Assembly: GCF_019112545.1 (NCBI RefSeq)
Contig: NW_025064891.1
Span: 894,344 to 958,343 of the forward strand
Length of the DNA: 64,000 nucleotides
Reading direction: 5' to 3'
From: Guyanagaster necrorhizus
Lineage: Eukaryota > Basidiomycota > Agaricomycetes > Agaricales > Physalacriaceae
Each line of letters begins with the position of its first letter. Within the stretch, counting starts at the first letter, position 1. This document shows, piece by piece, positions 1 through 11,103 of the stretch. Below the pieces are notes generated by a model. That model was not told the DNA's origin, ran no database searches, and worked only from the letters and a program-made list of their open reading frames with translations. The position numbers were made by a program, and so were the translations under genes.

Positions 1-290
1 ATGCGGGATATACGCCGCGCGAACTGTTGGCTGCATGCACTGACGTGGCGGCAGAGGCGTGCGGTTTATCGGAAGTTACAGGCAAACTTCTCCCAGGTTT
101 CGTCGCAGATGTAGTTGCCGTCGAAGGAAATCCACTGGAGAGCATAGAGGCGTTTGCTAAGCCTAGATTCGTGCTGGCCAGAGGCAAGGAACACAAGTTG
201 ACCCCCATCCCACCACTTCCAGCGGATCACAAAGAGAAAGTTGAGGAGTTGATGGCAATGCTGAGAAAGGGCGCTGGATTCAAGGATTGA
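1..290 (+). CDS. Amidohydrolase family protein, C-terminal end (5' truncated)
   Basis: Open from the window edge (frame starting at base 3) to a TGA at 288-290, about 95 residues. The order is typical of the end of a metal-dependent amidohydrolase (imidazolonepropionase-like): a helix ending in AAEACGL, a turn with [14 protein letters not shown], then NPLESIEAF and a short strand with FVLARGKEH before a charged tail. In this family the segment closes the barrel and rebuilds the beta-sandwich; the metal ligands lie upstream, outside the window, so the substrate cannot be inferred. The first in-frame codons are internal, so no start is called. No intron is seen in this part. Confidence 0.75.
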   Translation, partial: AGYTPRELLAACTDVAAEACGLSEVTGKLLPGFVADVVAVEGNPLESIEAFAKPRFVLARGKEHKLTPIPPLPADHKEKVEELMAMLRKGAGFKD

Positions 291-688
291 AATGGTCACG
301 AGACAAGTTAGAAAAGGTGCCAGAGAACTAATCGTAGACATACCAACAGGCGAGAATATATTCCTTTTTTTTTTATCAGCTACGCTACATACCTGAAGGA
401 GGCTTTCGGTGCCATGGTTGAGGGAAAAGGTGGCTCGATCCAGGACTGCAGGATCCCTCGGGCCGGGGCGACTTCAGAATCCACGTACTATCGTTTAGTA
501 GCAATTTACAATAAGTCGATAAGTATGATACGATGCCAGTCCAAATGGTCGCTAAGAAAACAAATGAATGACTGAGTACGGCAAGATAGCCAGGGAGGAT
601 TTCGGTGGTTGTGAAAGCAAAAAGAATCCAAAGGAATGTCGAGTAGGTAAAATATACAACAAAATGTGATAGACGACGTGGTACTCTG
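291..688. other. Intergenic, convergent 3' ends
   Basis: Lies between the stop of the plus-strand amidohydrolase and the stop of the minus-strand gene that follows. It contains a T run near 361-371 and no convincing reading frame; it probably holds both 3' UTRs. Confidence 0.5.
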
Positions 689-3600
689 TTACCGCGCCAA
701 ATCTAAATGCTGATCGTTAGAGGGATACCGGTATGCCACGAAGTCCGTATCTTGTGCTACGAGCTCCTCTAATGCTTTTCGGGAAGTGATGGACATCCTT
801 GGTCCACCAACGCCGCTGAACGCACTATGTCGCGACGCAGAAGTAGCATAGCCTCCGTTGGTTGTCACCTCGTCCAAAGCATCAGACCCAGCCGACTGCC
901 GGAACGAAGGGAACTGTTGGGCAACGTTATCCTGCATCGGATTTCTTTCTGGTTGCTTCTTGCCGAGTAAAGACGATAGTCCGAATCTGGACTTTCGCTT
1001 TGTAGGTTGGGGTAGGCTATTCCTATTGCTTGTCGTCGCAGCATAATCAAGGCGCAATGATCGCCTTGAACCACCAAATTCGTCGTATATGGGACCCATT
1101 GAGTCACGTTGGTCATAGCCTGCCATTGTCTGGTTCCGCGCCCGTTCTGATAGTCCATCCAGATTTGGACGTGACGTGAGCCCACCGAAGGACTGCCGGC
1201 GAGCTTCTGGGTTACGGAAGGGTGCTTGAGGCGGAAGGAAGTCATGGGTCGGCCCAGCTCCAGGAGGTGGTCTTCGGGTGTCGAAGGTATATACAGTTTG
1301 AGGTCGGTCTGATGACGTTGGGGCATTATTAGATCGGCGTCGTGCCTCTCCAGGAAGTGGAGGCAGCGATTTTTCGCGTGTCAAGCCAGCAGAGGAAACA
1401 GGAAGACTGGTATAATTATTGGGAAGGGCGGGAACAGGAGATGAAGATGCAACACGCTTGCGTATGTCGGGATCAGAAGTCATCAAGTGCACGTTTCTCG
1501 ACGGGCTCTTTTCGTCGACGTCATCATAGTTGCCGCTCAACTTGCGTACAACTGCTGTGTCTGCGTCTTGGACAGAAGGCCGTGATGAAGCAGGAGAAGG
1601 TAGAAGGCTTGAGGGAGCTGTAGGGGGGGAAACGCCGGCAGTAAGTTTTGGTGGGGAAGAGGTGAGAGAAGGTGTAGAAGCATGACGACCTTCACGGTTC
1701 ATAAGATAGGTAAGAGGTGGTGGTGGTGCTAGGGGGTAATCATCTTCGGTTCTGCGATTGGACTGTAGCTGCCTTTTCTCGCTGGCAATGTCATCATGCT
1801 TAGATCCTTTCGTCACCATGCGCCAGATTTTAGCGAGTCCCTTCTTCTTCTTCTGGCTCTTGCTCTCTGAATACCGAGACTGACGTGATACAGTGGGTTC
1901 CAAGGGTTCCAAGTCCGCACCGTTCCACAGCTGACTCCGACGAGGAGTGCTCAGATCAATGGGAGAGGATACATATCGATTAGCCGCATCTTCACGTTGC
2001 AATGCAACGCTTCAAAGATTAACATAAGTTATGAATGTTTCCCGCTGTGAACAATGAAGACTTACTGCATATCAACCATGCTTCCCGACATCCCTGATAC
2101 CGCCAAGCTGTCACGGCTATTCCATCCTTCCCGGAAGTTAGGGAATCCAAAAAAGCGAGAACGTCGTGGGGACGTGGAGCTCAAGCTGTGCACATCTGAA
2201 AACGAGGCCTGGGACTGAGCACGCGGAAGCTCTGGACGATCAAGGGGTGCAGTTAGGACACTCATAGGCCGACCCGGACTGCCTTGAGAATAGCGCGTCG
2301 ATGGCTTGAGACCAATGCCACTGTCAGTGGGAAGACTCGGAGAAGACATTACTGAGTGAGCGTCGACGAAAGAGCTTCGAGAAGACTTTCGAGCCCGTCT
2401 CTCCTCCCTGCGGCGGCGCTCTCGAGCCTCGCGTTCCTCTTTGCGAACGTCCACGTGTTCGACAATCATGCCGTTCTCCAAGAGGGTTACTTCACGAGAA
2501 TGTGCGCGATCGTGCAGCGGGTTCGTAGGAGATCGAGGAGGTTTGATACGGACCCCACCCGTGTCGTCGCTGGGTGCTGCACTGTTACCCATGTCGTATG
2601 CAGAGCGTCGTAATTGGGAGTAGGCATCTCGCATCCTGTTATCAAGTTGTTTCGCCTCTTGCATTGCACGGGTATGTGCGAGAGCTTCTTCTTCTAGCAG
2701 TTTCCTCTGTGCAGTGACATACGCACTGAGGGTCTGGTTCCGCGATGTCGTTTCTCGTGCGGTCTAGGAATCACATTTAAACAGCCGTGCAGGTTGAAGC
2801 ATGTACAAACGCACCACGCTGAGCCATATCTTGACATTTTGCTCAGTTAGGCGGCCACCCTTCGCTCTTGGCCTTGGAGGCTCATCGACATTGAGGATTC
2901 CTGTGACTTCCTCCTCCTCCTCTCTGCGTTTTAGCTCCTCATACAAGATATCACTCTCCCGCTCCCACATTCCTGGAGATGTTACGTCGACATCGGCCAT
3001 ATCCTGATCACGCATGGCACATTCAACACAAACCTCTTCTTGTCGAGGTGGAGGAGGCGTAGGGGAATAGACCGGATTCACGGGATTTGGAGTCGTGCTT
3101 TGATTAATGAAGGTCGGCTGTTGGGCATACACTCGAAGACGCTGGGATACAGGAGGTGCATAGCCAGGAGATGCAGATAATGGGATAATTGCAGGAGGCA
3201 TTGCGACAGTATAACTGGGACCGGCAACAGCGCCGGAAACGGGCAAAGCAGGATGGCGGGGAGTGGAAGGAATAGGACCTGCTATTGGCTCCTGTGACGG
3301 CAACCTGGGCAAAGCAGTTTTTCCTTGCGGCGAGGCATCCACGGGGGGCTGCCGGGCCTCTTCTTGGGCTCTGGAAGGGGCACGTTGTGTGTTGTCGTCC
3401 AAGCTGTACCGTTCTACCACACGGCGAGAGGCTCCTTGAGGCAGGGCATATGACACTTGGCTACGTGGAGGCTCCTGCGACGGCTCCTGTGATTGGGATT
3501 TTATCGATGCAAGGTCAGAGGCTTCTGCACGGGACGGCCCTCGCGACTGTGACTGAAGGTGCTGATCAGACGCCCTTGGTATATCTGCTGTCCGTCCGAC

Positions 3601-3834
3601 CGATAGGGTGCTCGTGGCCACTGCTTCGTCATTCCCTCGACTCGAACCGCCCTCCCTTTGCACATTTGAATCCCTTGTGGACTTGTCTCCGACGATAGGG
3701 CTTGACCGAGGTGCAGTGGTCGTTGAGGGGTATCGGTTGTCGCCGAAGTCGAGGTCAGCAATTAGGGCTCGCGGGTACATCGAATGTACATTCGGACTCG
3801 TGTCGGTTCGTGAGGGGTAGACGGTGGCAGCCAT
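689..3834 (-). CDS. Conserved Ser/Pro-rich protein, function unknown
   Basis: Three exons in coding order: 3834-2815, 2763-2066, 2009-689; 1012 residues. The introns are 51 and 56 nt with GT-AG ends and keep frame. Most of the chain is low-complexity Ser/Pro/Arg-rich and probably disordered. The most structured part is around residues 269-375: a Cys pair in CVECAMRDQDMADVDVTSP, an acidic helix (ELKRREEEEE), a basic RAKGGRLTEQNVKIWL segment, and a predicted coiled coil crossing intron 1 (LLEEEALAHTRAMQ). I recall this block from conserved basidiomycete proteins of unknown role but cannot name the family. The basic and Ser-rich tails suggest phosphorylation, which is inference. There is no signal peptide or membrane span. 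The ATG at 3834 is the first in frame. Confidence 0.8.
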
Positions 3835-4278
3835 CGTCTAGAGGCAGAAGGGATAAAATTTACAGGCTGGAGGTGAAGGTGAAAGGGATTGGAAATAAAG
3901 CGGTGGTGAAAAAAGGGCTGGCGTCGCCGGCAACGACGAGCTGGAGGGATCCTGGGTTGTTGCTCGACGTTGAGGAGATACCGGCCGTGATAAGAGGAGA
4001 AGAAGAGATTTTGTTGCGAGAGTGCACCAAGTCCAAGTAGAAGCTGTGTCAGCCTTGGATAGGGTTGATCTGAGGCGCTCGCTTAGGTCCGACCGGACCT
4101 TTTACAACGACAATCAATGGAATATTTATCTTTTTTGCAGTTGCTTTTGTACATATTATTGTCTCAAGCTCTGCCAACTAGACGGCAATTGAAATAAAGT
4201 TGGCAAAAATACTCTGTCTGATTCTATACACTGTTCAGAATCAATGATACGACTGTAACCATCAGCTTTTCAAAAGAG
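3835..4278. other. Intergenic, upstream of the Ser/Pro-rich gene and downstream of NDUFS7
   Basis: Both neighbouring genes are on the minus strand, so this should hold the promoter of the Ser/Pro-rich gene and the NDUFS7 3' UTR. The part near 4110-4220 is AT-rich. No coding frame is supported. Confidence 0.45.
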
Positions 4279-5336
4279 TTACTTGCGGTACCTGTCAACC
4301 GATCCATTAGTTTCTAGTATTGCAATCTTCCATGTAACCCACCAAAGAACCGCTTTCCTGCTGCGTCGCATCTTGCGCTGCAGTTGCAGCATCCCATATA
4401 GGAGCGCCTCTGCTGTCGGGGGACATCCAGGTACATATATATCAACCGGAACGATCCCTGTAAAGGCGTTACGGACGTGCAGTGCAGATGATGGCAACAC
4501 GTACGATCACATCCACGAACAACCGAGTAGGAATAGTGGTAATATCCACCTCCATTGGCGCACGAGCCCATTGACACAACCCATCCTAGAGTATCCGTCA
4601 ATAACCCGATATCTCCCGCACATACAGTGCATGACATACGAGGTTCAGGCATTTGATCGTACACTTTCCGTAACGCAGGTGCCATTTTGTTCGTGAGTGT
4701 ACCGGCAACAATCATAACTTCGCTCTGTCGAGGACTGGCTCGGAAGATGATTCCCAGTCTGTCCTGGTCGTACCGGGCAGCGGCCATGTGCATCATCTCC
4801 ACTGCACAACACGCAAGACCTGCGCAAGACTGTCAGAACCTTCTTGAGCCCGGCATCATATGCTCACCGAAGGTCACAGGCCAGAGCGAGCCTTGTCGCG
4901 CCCAATTCGCAATCTTGTCCACAGTAGACAGTACAAATTCTAAACAACATGAATGATAAAGAAAGATTCGGGAAAATTGGCAGTCAGCGCGCACCTGATT
5001 TGTTCTGTGGATGCTCAAGACTGGACTGGTTGGAATCTCTGTTCGCCAACTCCACCAATGGCTGAGTCGAAGATAACGAAAAAGAGGGAATGGAAGGCTG
5101 GGACGACGACGGTTCCGCTTGCATGGTGGATCTCGTTGTATGTAACCATCGGTGTGCTGCAACTCAATGAATATGCTGTTTGACGTGGAAGACTTTGTAG
5201 ACACACCGGAAAGACCCGCTGGCCGCGTAGCTGCCCGTCGTCCAGCGGCAGCAACTGCATAAGATACATATCATGAGCCCATGAGAGAAGGGATAGTAGA
5301 TTCCAACAAACCTGCTGTCTTCAAAGCGCGAGACAT
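4279..5336 (-). CDS. NDUFS7: NADH:ubiquinone oxidoreductase 20 kDa subunit (PSST/NDUFS7), mitochondrial complex I
   Basis: Eight exons: 5336-5312, 5254-5207, 5162-4995, 4939-4868, 4819-4640, 4585-4505, 4457-4343, 4291-4279; 233 residues, normal for the family. The subunit holds the terminal [4Fe-4S] cluster N2 that passes electrons to ubiquinone in the mitochondrial inner membrane. Visible motifs: a basic N-terminal presequence containing [11 protein letters not shown], then [14 protein letters not shown], the adjacent Cys pair in [27 protein letters not shown] with the third Cys, and [19 protein letters not shown] with the fourth, so all four cluster ligands are present. The last exon is only 13 nt (reading G-TAC-CGC-AAG-TAA) and its 51-nt intron is needed to restore the usual short basic C-terminus. 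It starts 155 bp from the divergent MTF1 gene. Confidence 0.95.
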
Positions 5337-5491
5337 TGTGGTCATCGTGGAGAAGGAATTGCGACGACTCTGATTGGCTCCTGCGATTCCGACTCTTCAC
5401 GTGGCACCTGGGTCAGATACTCAGAAATCGTGGGAATCAAAAGCACCAACTTTAGTAACAGAAGCGAGTATTTCGTCACGCGTGACCGTGT
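5337..5491. promoter_or_regulatory. Bidirectional promoter between NDUFS7 and MTF1
   Basis: Only 155 bp separate the two divergent start codons, so both genes must share this region. It contains an inverted CCAAT box (ATTGG at 5373-5377) and a palindromic CACGTG E-box at 5398-5403. CCAAT boxes are bound by the Hap complex, which controls respiratory genes in fungi; that these sites are used here is inference. Confidence 0.55.
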
Positions 5492-7032
5492 ATGCCTCTC
5501 TTACCCCAGTGTCCGCCATGCCGACTTCAGATCTCTGCATTGTACTCCCGCGCACCACGCAGATACTACCGCACCAAGAAAATAAAAACTGAGACACCCA
5601 AAGACTACACTGACCTTCCGGACTTTCTACAATGGCGCAGCTATTTTCCATCAAATCCTTCACTTGCGCATCGTATATCTGTTGCAAATCCAGAAACTGC
5701 TAAAAAGATTGCCAACGCATTTGTGCCAGAAGGGTCTAAAGATAAAGTTATCATTGAGGCGTATCCAGGTGCGATTTTTGAACATAGCCATGCTTTTCAT
5801 AATAACGGACAGTCTTGTAGGTCCGGGCCAGTTGACAAGAGCTTTACTCGCGTTGCCCAAAAAGCGCATCAAAAAGCTCATTGTGCTCGAAACTCACGAC
5901 GATTATTTGAAGTATCTCAGAGTATGTCATTCTCACCCCTTGGAACACAGTCCTTACGAACGTGAAGGCACTAGAAGAGCTCGACGATAGAGTCAAAGTC
6001 CTTGATCTTCCTGCGGTGTCATGGTCCACGTATGATATGGTGGAAGAAATGGGGCTGTTAAGCGATGTCGACAAGCTATCCTGGGAGGCTGGTGGTAAGT
6101 TCACCTGTACAAACAGTCTCCGAATGACCCAACAATTTCTCTAGTGCACCCTAATCTACATTATATTTCCCACCTCAGAGCAACGATATCGGGAGAACAG
6201 TTTATTGCACAGCAATTTCGCACCATTCCTGGCCGCCAATGGTTATTCAAGTTTGGTAGAGTGCCTCTGAGCCATGTCATGAGTGAATATGTATGGCAGG
6301 TAAGTTCATTGCTGGTTTTTGAGGCCTTTTACTGAAACCACATGAAAAGCGCGTATCTGGCCCCCTAGGAGATAGACTGAGATGCAAACTTAGCGTTATA
6401 GCCGAAGCAACGGCCAAATGCGAGGAGGCGTTACCTTTCTCGGAAACACAACCGCTTGAACAACATTTTCATCCAGCACCATCTGAGGCAATAATGACGA
6501 AGGTCGGAGAACTACGACAATCCAGAAAATTGGTGAAAGGGAGAAGATTGGGGATGCCTTTTCAGGTCATAAACATGGTCCCTCGTGCGGACGCTGTACG
6601 TCGACCCACCCACTACTCATGTTCCGTCGTTCCTAACTGTCTCCTTAGCTTATATCTCCTGAGATGCTAGACAAGTGGGACTATTGTTTGCGTCGGATGT
6701 TTGTACAAAAGGCAACACCCTTCAAAAAAGCATTATTGTGAGAGGCTTGTTTGTCCCTGCCCTAGCATTTTACCCATTAAATCAGAACGCTGGGACCTGG
6801 TGCCGGAACGCTAGCGAAAACAATCTGCAATCCTGAGAATCCCGTGTGGATTGATCCGGACGCCAAGATACACTCACTGACCATTGAACAGTGGCAAGTT
6901 GTAGTTCAGGCATTCCACAAATGGCCTTTCGCTCCAGAGGTGATTGATACACAATACCATCATTTGTCTCTCTACTGAACAAAACATTTCAAGGATCTCG
7001 GTGTAGACTCTGTAGTAGCATCTCTGATGTAA
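5492..7032 (+). CDS. MTF1: Mitochondrial transcription factor B / rRNA adenine dimethyltransferase-like protein
   Basis: Eight exons: 5492-5768, 5821-5921, 5968-6094, 6145-6299, 6350-6595, 6649-6737, 6786-6939, 6994-7032; 395 residues. The N-terminus is basic and Tyr/Arg-rich (SRAPRRYYRTKK), as expected of a mitochondrial presequence. An AdoMet-binding fold follows: motif I reads IIEAYPGPGQLTRALL, split by intron 1, then KLIVLETHDDYLKYL, a short acidic segment, and the central RTIPGRQWLFKFGRVPLS stretch typical of fungal Mtf1-like proteins. In yeast this family is the specificity factor that helps mitochondrial RNA polymerase open promoters; other members methylate small-subunit rRNA. The altered motif I and the divergent promoter with NDUFS7 favour the transcription-factor role, but methyltransferase activity is not excluded. 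The ATG at 5492 precedes the presequence; a second ATG lies at 5519 in another frame. Confidence 0.85.
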
Positions 7033-7164
7033 CTTGGCCAATATTATCCGTCACGCATGACAAAAGGTTGACGAATCTGCGAGGCAAATGTCCATTCAGG
7101 TCCTGTCCGGTACTAACTATTCAAAGGGGGTTATGTACATCATGTCCCGCTCAGCTCATCTGTT

Positions 7165-7452
7165 GAACAACGTCAGTTCCCAGTAATTAGTTCAAGCTCT
7201 CGACCGGCCACGTTATCCCTACAGCGACTCCCCAGCTTTTATTCTGCCAATGGCAACTATGACGTTTCTAAGGATATCCGACGGCCTTGGAATATGTGCC
7301 TCTGGCTCTGCGAGGACAGGAAGGTGAAGCCTGAGCTGTTGAATGACCTGACTGATGACGTTCCATCAGGGCTAAAGGTGGTGGTGATTGGCATTGGCGG
7401 AAGTATGCCTATTACACTTGTAGAGAGATACCCTAATTTGTGCCTACCATGA
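7165..7452 (+). pseudogene. Possible O-methyltransferase fragment
   Basis: A frame open from about 7165 to a TGA at 7450-7452 encodes a stretch reading VPSGLKVVVIGIGGSMPITL followed by VERYPNL. This resembles the AdoMet-binding glycine loop and following helix of fungal O-methyltransferases (usual form VDVGGGxGS then hydrophobic residues and YPNL). The loop is degenerate, the frame stops at once afterwards, and I find no matching N-terminal dimerisation or C-terminal catalytic segment nearby. It could be a relic or chance similarity. Confidence 0.3.
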
Positions 7453-7918
7453 CCGCTCATTGATACCGCTTTTTCAGTGGCTAGTAAAACGGCTGTGTTA
7501 ACCTATGGTTATAGCCTGTCACCGTCGACTATATTCCAGCCTGATTATACTCGGCTTTCTATCAGGGTGCGGGGAAGGTGCAGGAAATATAAGCTGTTCC
7601 CTAACATGGTACCTTTCCGTAAGTCTTATAGTGGTAAACTAACAATACAGGGTAGTACAAATATACCGAAGGACAAGGATCAGTGTAGTCGTCAAAATCC
7701 CGTCTACGCCCTCCAGAATAATGCGACAATAACAGGTATTATGCAGTTATAAAGTGTTCGATGCCAAGAAGAGTTCGTAGAATGCCGGGGGATGTATATA
7801 AAGTAGCTGATGAGGATAATAGTAAGCTTTCAAGATGCAAATGGTATCATAGGGCTGATGTCCGAGAAATCATATGTGATCTCTTTCACCGGGAAAAAGA
7901 CTATTTTCATCCGTGCGA
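7453..7918. other. Intergenic, no supported gene
   Basis: Lies between the possible methyltransferase relic and the KRE6 stop codon. One 91-codon plus-strand frame (7477-7752) has no recognisable motif and is not called. The region probably contains the KRE6 3' UTR. Confidence 0.4.
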
Positions 7919-10539
7919 TTAACATTCGCCAAGGAACGAGTTCTTGGGGAATGGTTTTTGAAAGTCATCAACCCAAGTCGTCAAATTAGGATTCATGTAC
8001 GCTTCAATGTATCTGCCAGTGTGGGGCGGTCAGTCTGGTCATCACGTAGAACAAAGGTTGACCAAACTCACTCGTTAATATACGCTTGTGTAGGAAAGTC
8101 CCGGGGATCACAACCAATGTTAATGTTGTCAATAGGCTGTCGAAAACATTAGTGTCCAAATAGTGCTAGTAGGCGCAAAAAAAAACAATCAACCTGATAT
8201 ACACGTATATAGTCAATCGCCATGTGAACTGGGAAACCGAGATGTTCAATATCGACAGGCCCGAAATTTGTAGACATTCCCAAATTCGTGATTATATACT
8301 ATAATTTTTGTTAACGTCAATGTGCTAAAATTTTGGAAGGACGAGTATACCATGGGCTCCGTTGGTACTGGACGTTCTGATATTTCAACAGATAAGTCAG
8401 GTCCCATACCAGCGGCTTTGATAGACCATGCAATCTGGTTGTCAGATATCCACGTTATGTACTAGGATGGTTTGAAGGTTGAAGGTGAGTACCATGACGG
8501 AGAGACCAAAGAAGTGCTCACCCCGTCATTGTATCCTGGTCGCCAGGAGATTGTACTGGTAAGGGGAGGACTTCAGTTTACCCAAGATAGCACGACATAC
8601 CTGGCTTATACTGCACACAATCCAATGTCAGAATCGGCATTCTGAAAAGTATTACCCTGGAGAGTTACCTCAAACGCATAAATCGAAAAACAACCGCCCG
8701 TTTTCTCGTAACATTGAGTATCCGTGTCCGTCACGATTGACGTTGCTTGCTGGAGCACACTACCCATGAAGGTGTTTAATTGCGATACCGATGGATCTCG
8801 GACATAGAAGTTGTCGGACGTATTTTGCCAGACATACGCATGATTGAACGGCTGCATGAATTATGAGACTATGAGACCATGATGGTTCCTCGGCGGGTTC
8901 GACGTACCGCCCATTGCCCGGATTGGGATACCTGCGCTATCAGCGTGTCTTGATTAATCTGCCAAAGATTAGAGACGTAAGACCTGAATTATGCCGAAAC
9001 CTACCTGAGCCTCAAATACATCGATCTCAGGCGCAGAACGACCGACAAAGGTACCATCGGGATGAGTTGGGCCAGGGTGGCTTTCCCCTGGGCATGTACA
9101 CCGAGAAAGTCTTTGTCCTGGCAGATATGAAAGAATGCCGCCCTTCCCCGTGTCCCCGTCAACTGTGGCCGCTACAGGTTCACCGTTGATGGTTTGATTG
9201 GCGACGGTACCAATATCACACGAGTCTTGGACATGATATGAGCTGAGATAGTGTATCAAGGCTATCATCACCTTACCATATGTATACGGCCACGTGCCTT
9301 CAAGGGTCGCACCATATCCTGCACGTCCAAGGTTGCCCATGGTCCAGATAGCAGGCCAGAGACCGAGGACATTAGTGGTGCCAGGCAACATCACAGAAGT
9401 CTCGATATACCCCCCTGTGAAACAGAATTTGTTCCTAGAAATGAGGTAGTTGATATCACAACGGCGCATGTCTCCAATCTTCTTACCATGTCGAGACCAT
9501 ACCTGCATATCCATACGGATGAGCATAAGAATTTTTTTAGCAGAAAAGACTCACTCACCGCCTTGATAATGCAAATCGTGGGTCTCCATCTCTGACAAGG
9601 TGACAACTAGAGACCCGTCCTTGGTTGTTATTGCTGCTGGATCATACCATTCCATGTTGTTGGTACCCTGGATATTTCGTCACTGGGTACGATTAACCTT
9701 AAAATTGGGAAACAAACCCAATAATGGAGATCCGCGGCTTCCCAGTATGGATCATCTCCAGGATAGAAAGTTCGTCCGTCGGTATTGAATTCATCTGAAA
9801 ACACCAGCTGCATGTTTTGAGAAGGATCGTTCCACGATGATACGGTGTAAGCTTCTCGAGGCGTGTCTAGATCTATAAGTCCAAAGTTTCCAGGAATATC
9901 CGGAACCTGTGCGGCCGAAGGTGAGGAGGTGCGGCGGCATGAAGAAGCAAAGAAGCCGCACCTGTCCGCTGGCATTCAAGCCACCCAAATTGAATCCACC
10001 TTGATTAGAAAGACCCCGAGAGGTGACATAGGATGCCACTGGATATCCCATACTGGAAAAGATCGGTAAATTTAATGTGGCGACGATCAATGAAGCTCGT
10101 GAAACATACAACAAAGCCAAGATGCCAGCACATAACATGGCGAGGCAACCGAGATTTGTTACCCCACGTATTGAGATAACATGTCCGCCGATTTCAACTT
10201 GGTCGGAGCGTTCCTTGGGGGTGTGAATATCATCGTCTGGCTCTACCAAATCCGGAGAGAGATCTGACCCCCATTGCTGTGGGTCAGGAGAGAGAGAAAA
10301 CTGGAGGACAGGTGAACTGGTTTCGAAGGTTCAAGTCACTGTCAATACCGACTTTTTTAGATATTGACAGTGGCTCTTGGCTCGCACTGTAGGAAGGGTA
10401 CGGCGTATCAAATTTTGACTGGGAAAAAGGATTTCAGAGTATCAGGAATTGAAAAGCATTTTGGCAGGCAGCAAGGACAGCGTACGAGTTCAAACCATTT
10501 GCCAGAACTTGCATTCCGTGATAGCCTCGGTAAGGACAT
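7919..10539 (-). CDS. KRE6: KRE6/SKN1 family beta-1,6-glucan synthesis protein (GH16 fold)
   Basis: Seventeen exons: 10539-10486, 10418-10353, 10300-10110, 10052-9962, 9906-9718, 9667-9559, 9502-9487, 9434-9277, 9225-9005, 8958-8908, 8851-8669, 8610-8601, 8535-8522, 8461-8351, 8298-8194, 8136-8072, 8012-7919; 575 residues. It is a type II membrane protein of the secretory pathway needed for cell-wall beta-1,6-glucan. A short cytosolic tail (FSLSPDPQQWGSDLSPDLVE) leads to one membrane span near residues 86-107, then a large luminal domain. Family signatures are SNQGGFNLGG, LWPAIWTMGNLGRAGYGATL, SCDIGTVANQT, the GH16 active-site motif EIDVFE, and the C-terminal YINE/YIEAYMNPNLTTW block with CDPRDFPTQ. 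Two exons are only 10 and 14 nt and are required to join FEYKP to GYNDGYITW. The first two exons are the least certain part. Confidence 0.9.
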
Positions 10540-11103
10540 GGTGCAGAGGTAATAGTACAGCGAAAATCAGATGCGGAAACAGCGCGAGCAGGGCGATGGT
10601 AGTCGTAGGAGCAAGATAAAAACGCCAAGGACTAGGTGAAGCACGACGTGAAGCAAAAGAGGTAAGAGAAGCGAAGGCGATGTCTATAAACGGCACAGTC
10701 CACGCGAGCGGAAGGTATTAATCTGGCGATGCCACCTCAGCAACCGTTTATGGTAAGATCTGTCTAATTCTTCTGTCTAATGGTGACATTAGAATGAATA
10801 TCGCCTTCAATTACGGTCCATGTCTTGTTTCGTCGGGAGCGCCAGAGGGTCAGAGCTCTGGAATTTCGGTGATTACGGTTTGTTCTTACCTCGATCATGG
10901 TAAATCACGGCTGATCAAGATCATATTTGGATCATATTTCAAATCTCTTGGCAACGGCAGGCAGGGCCAATGTAGCATAACAAAAATACACAACGGTCAT
11001 CTACATGACAGCACCCGAATGAAGTAAAACAACAGTGTCCATCACAAATGGGTTGTACAACATTTACATACCTATAAACAGGATACAACTTCAGACCTGT
11101 ACG
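10540..11103. other. KRE6 upstream region and GTPBP 3' flank
   Basis: Both neighbours are on the minus strand. Small frames exist on both strands without motifs. A KRE6 5' UTR and promoter and the 3' UTR of the upstream GTPase gene are expected here. Confidence 0.4.

Noticed and set aside
865..1326. 153-codon frame overlapping the Ser/Pro-rich gene
   Set aside because: It lies in another frame of a strongly supported exon and has no motif; composition is explained by the real gene.
10490..10696. 68-codon hydrophobic frame at the KRE6 5' end
   Set aside because: It overlaps the KRE6 first exon in a different frame, which would lose the conserved cytosolic tail.
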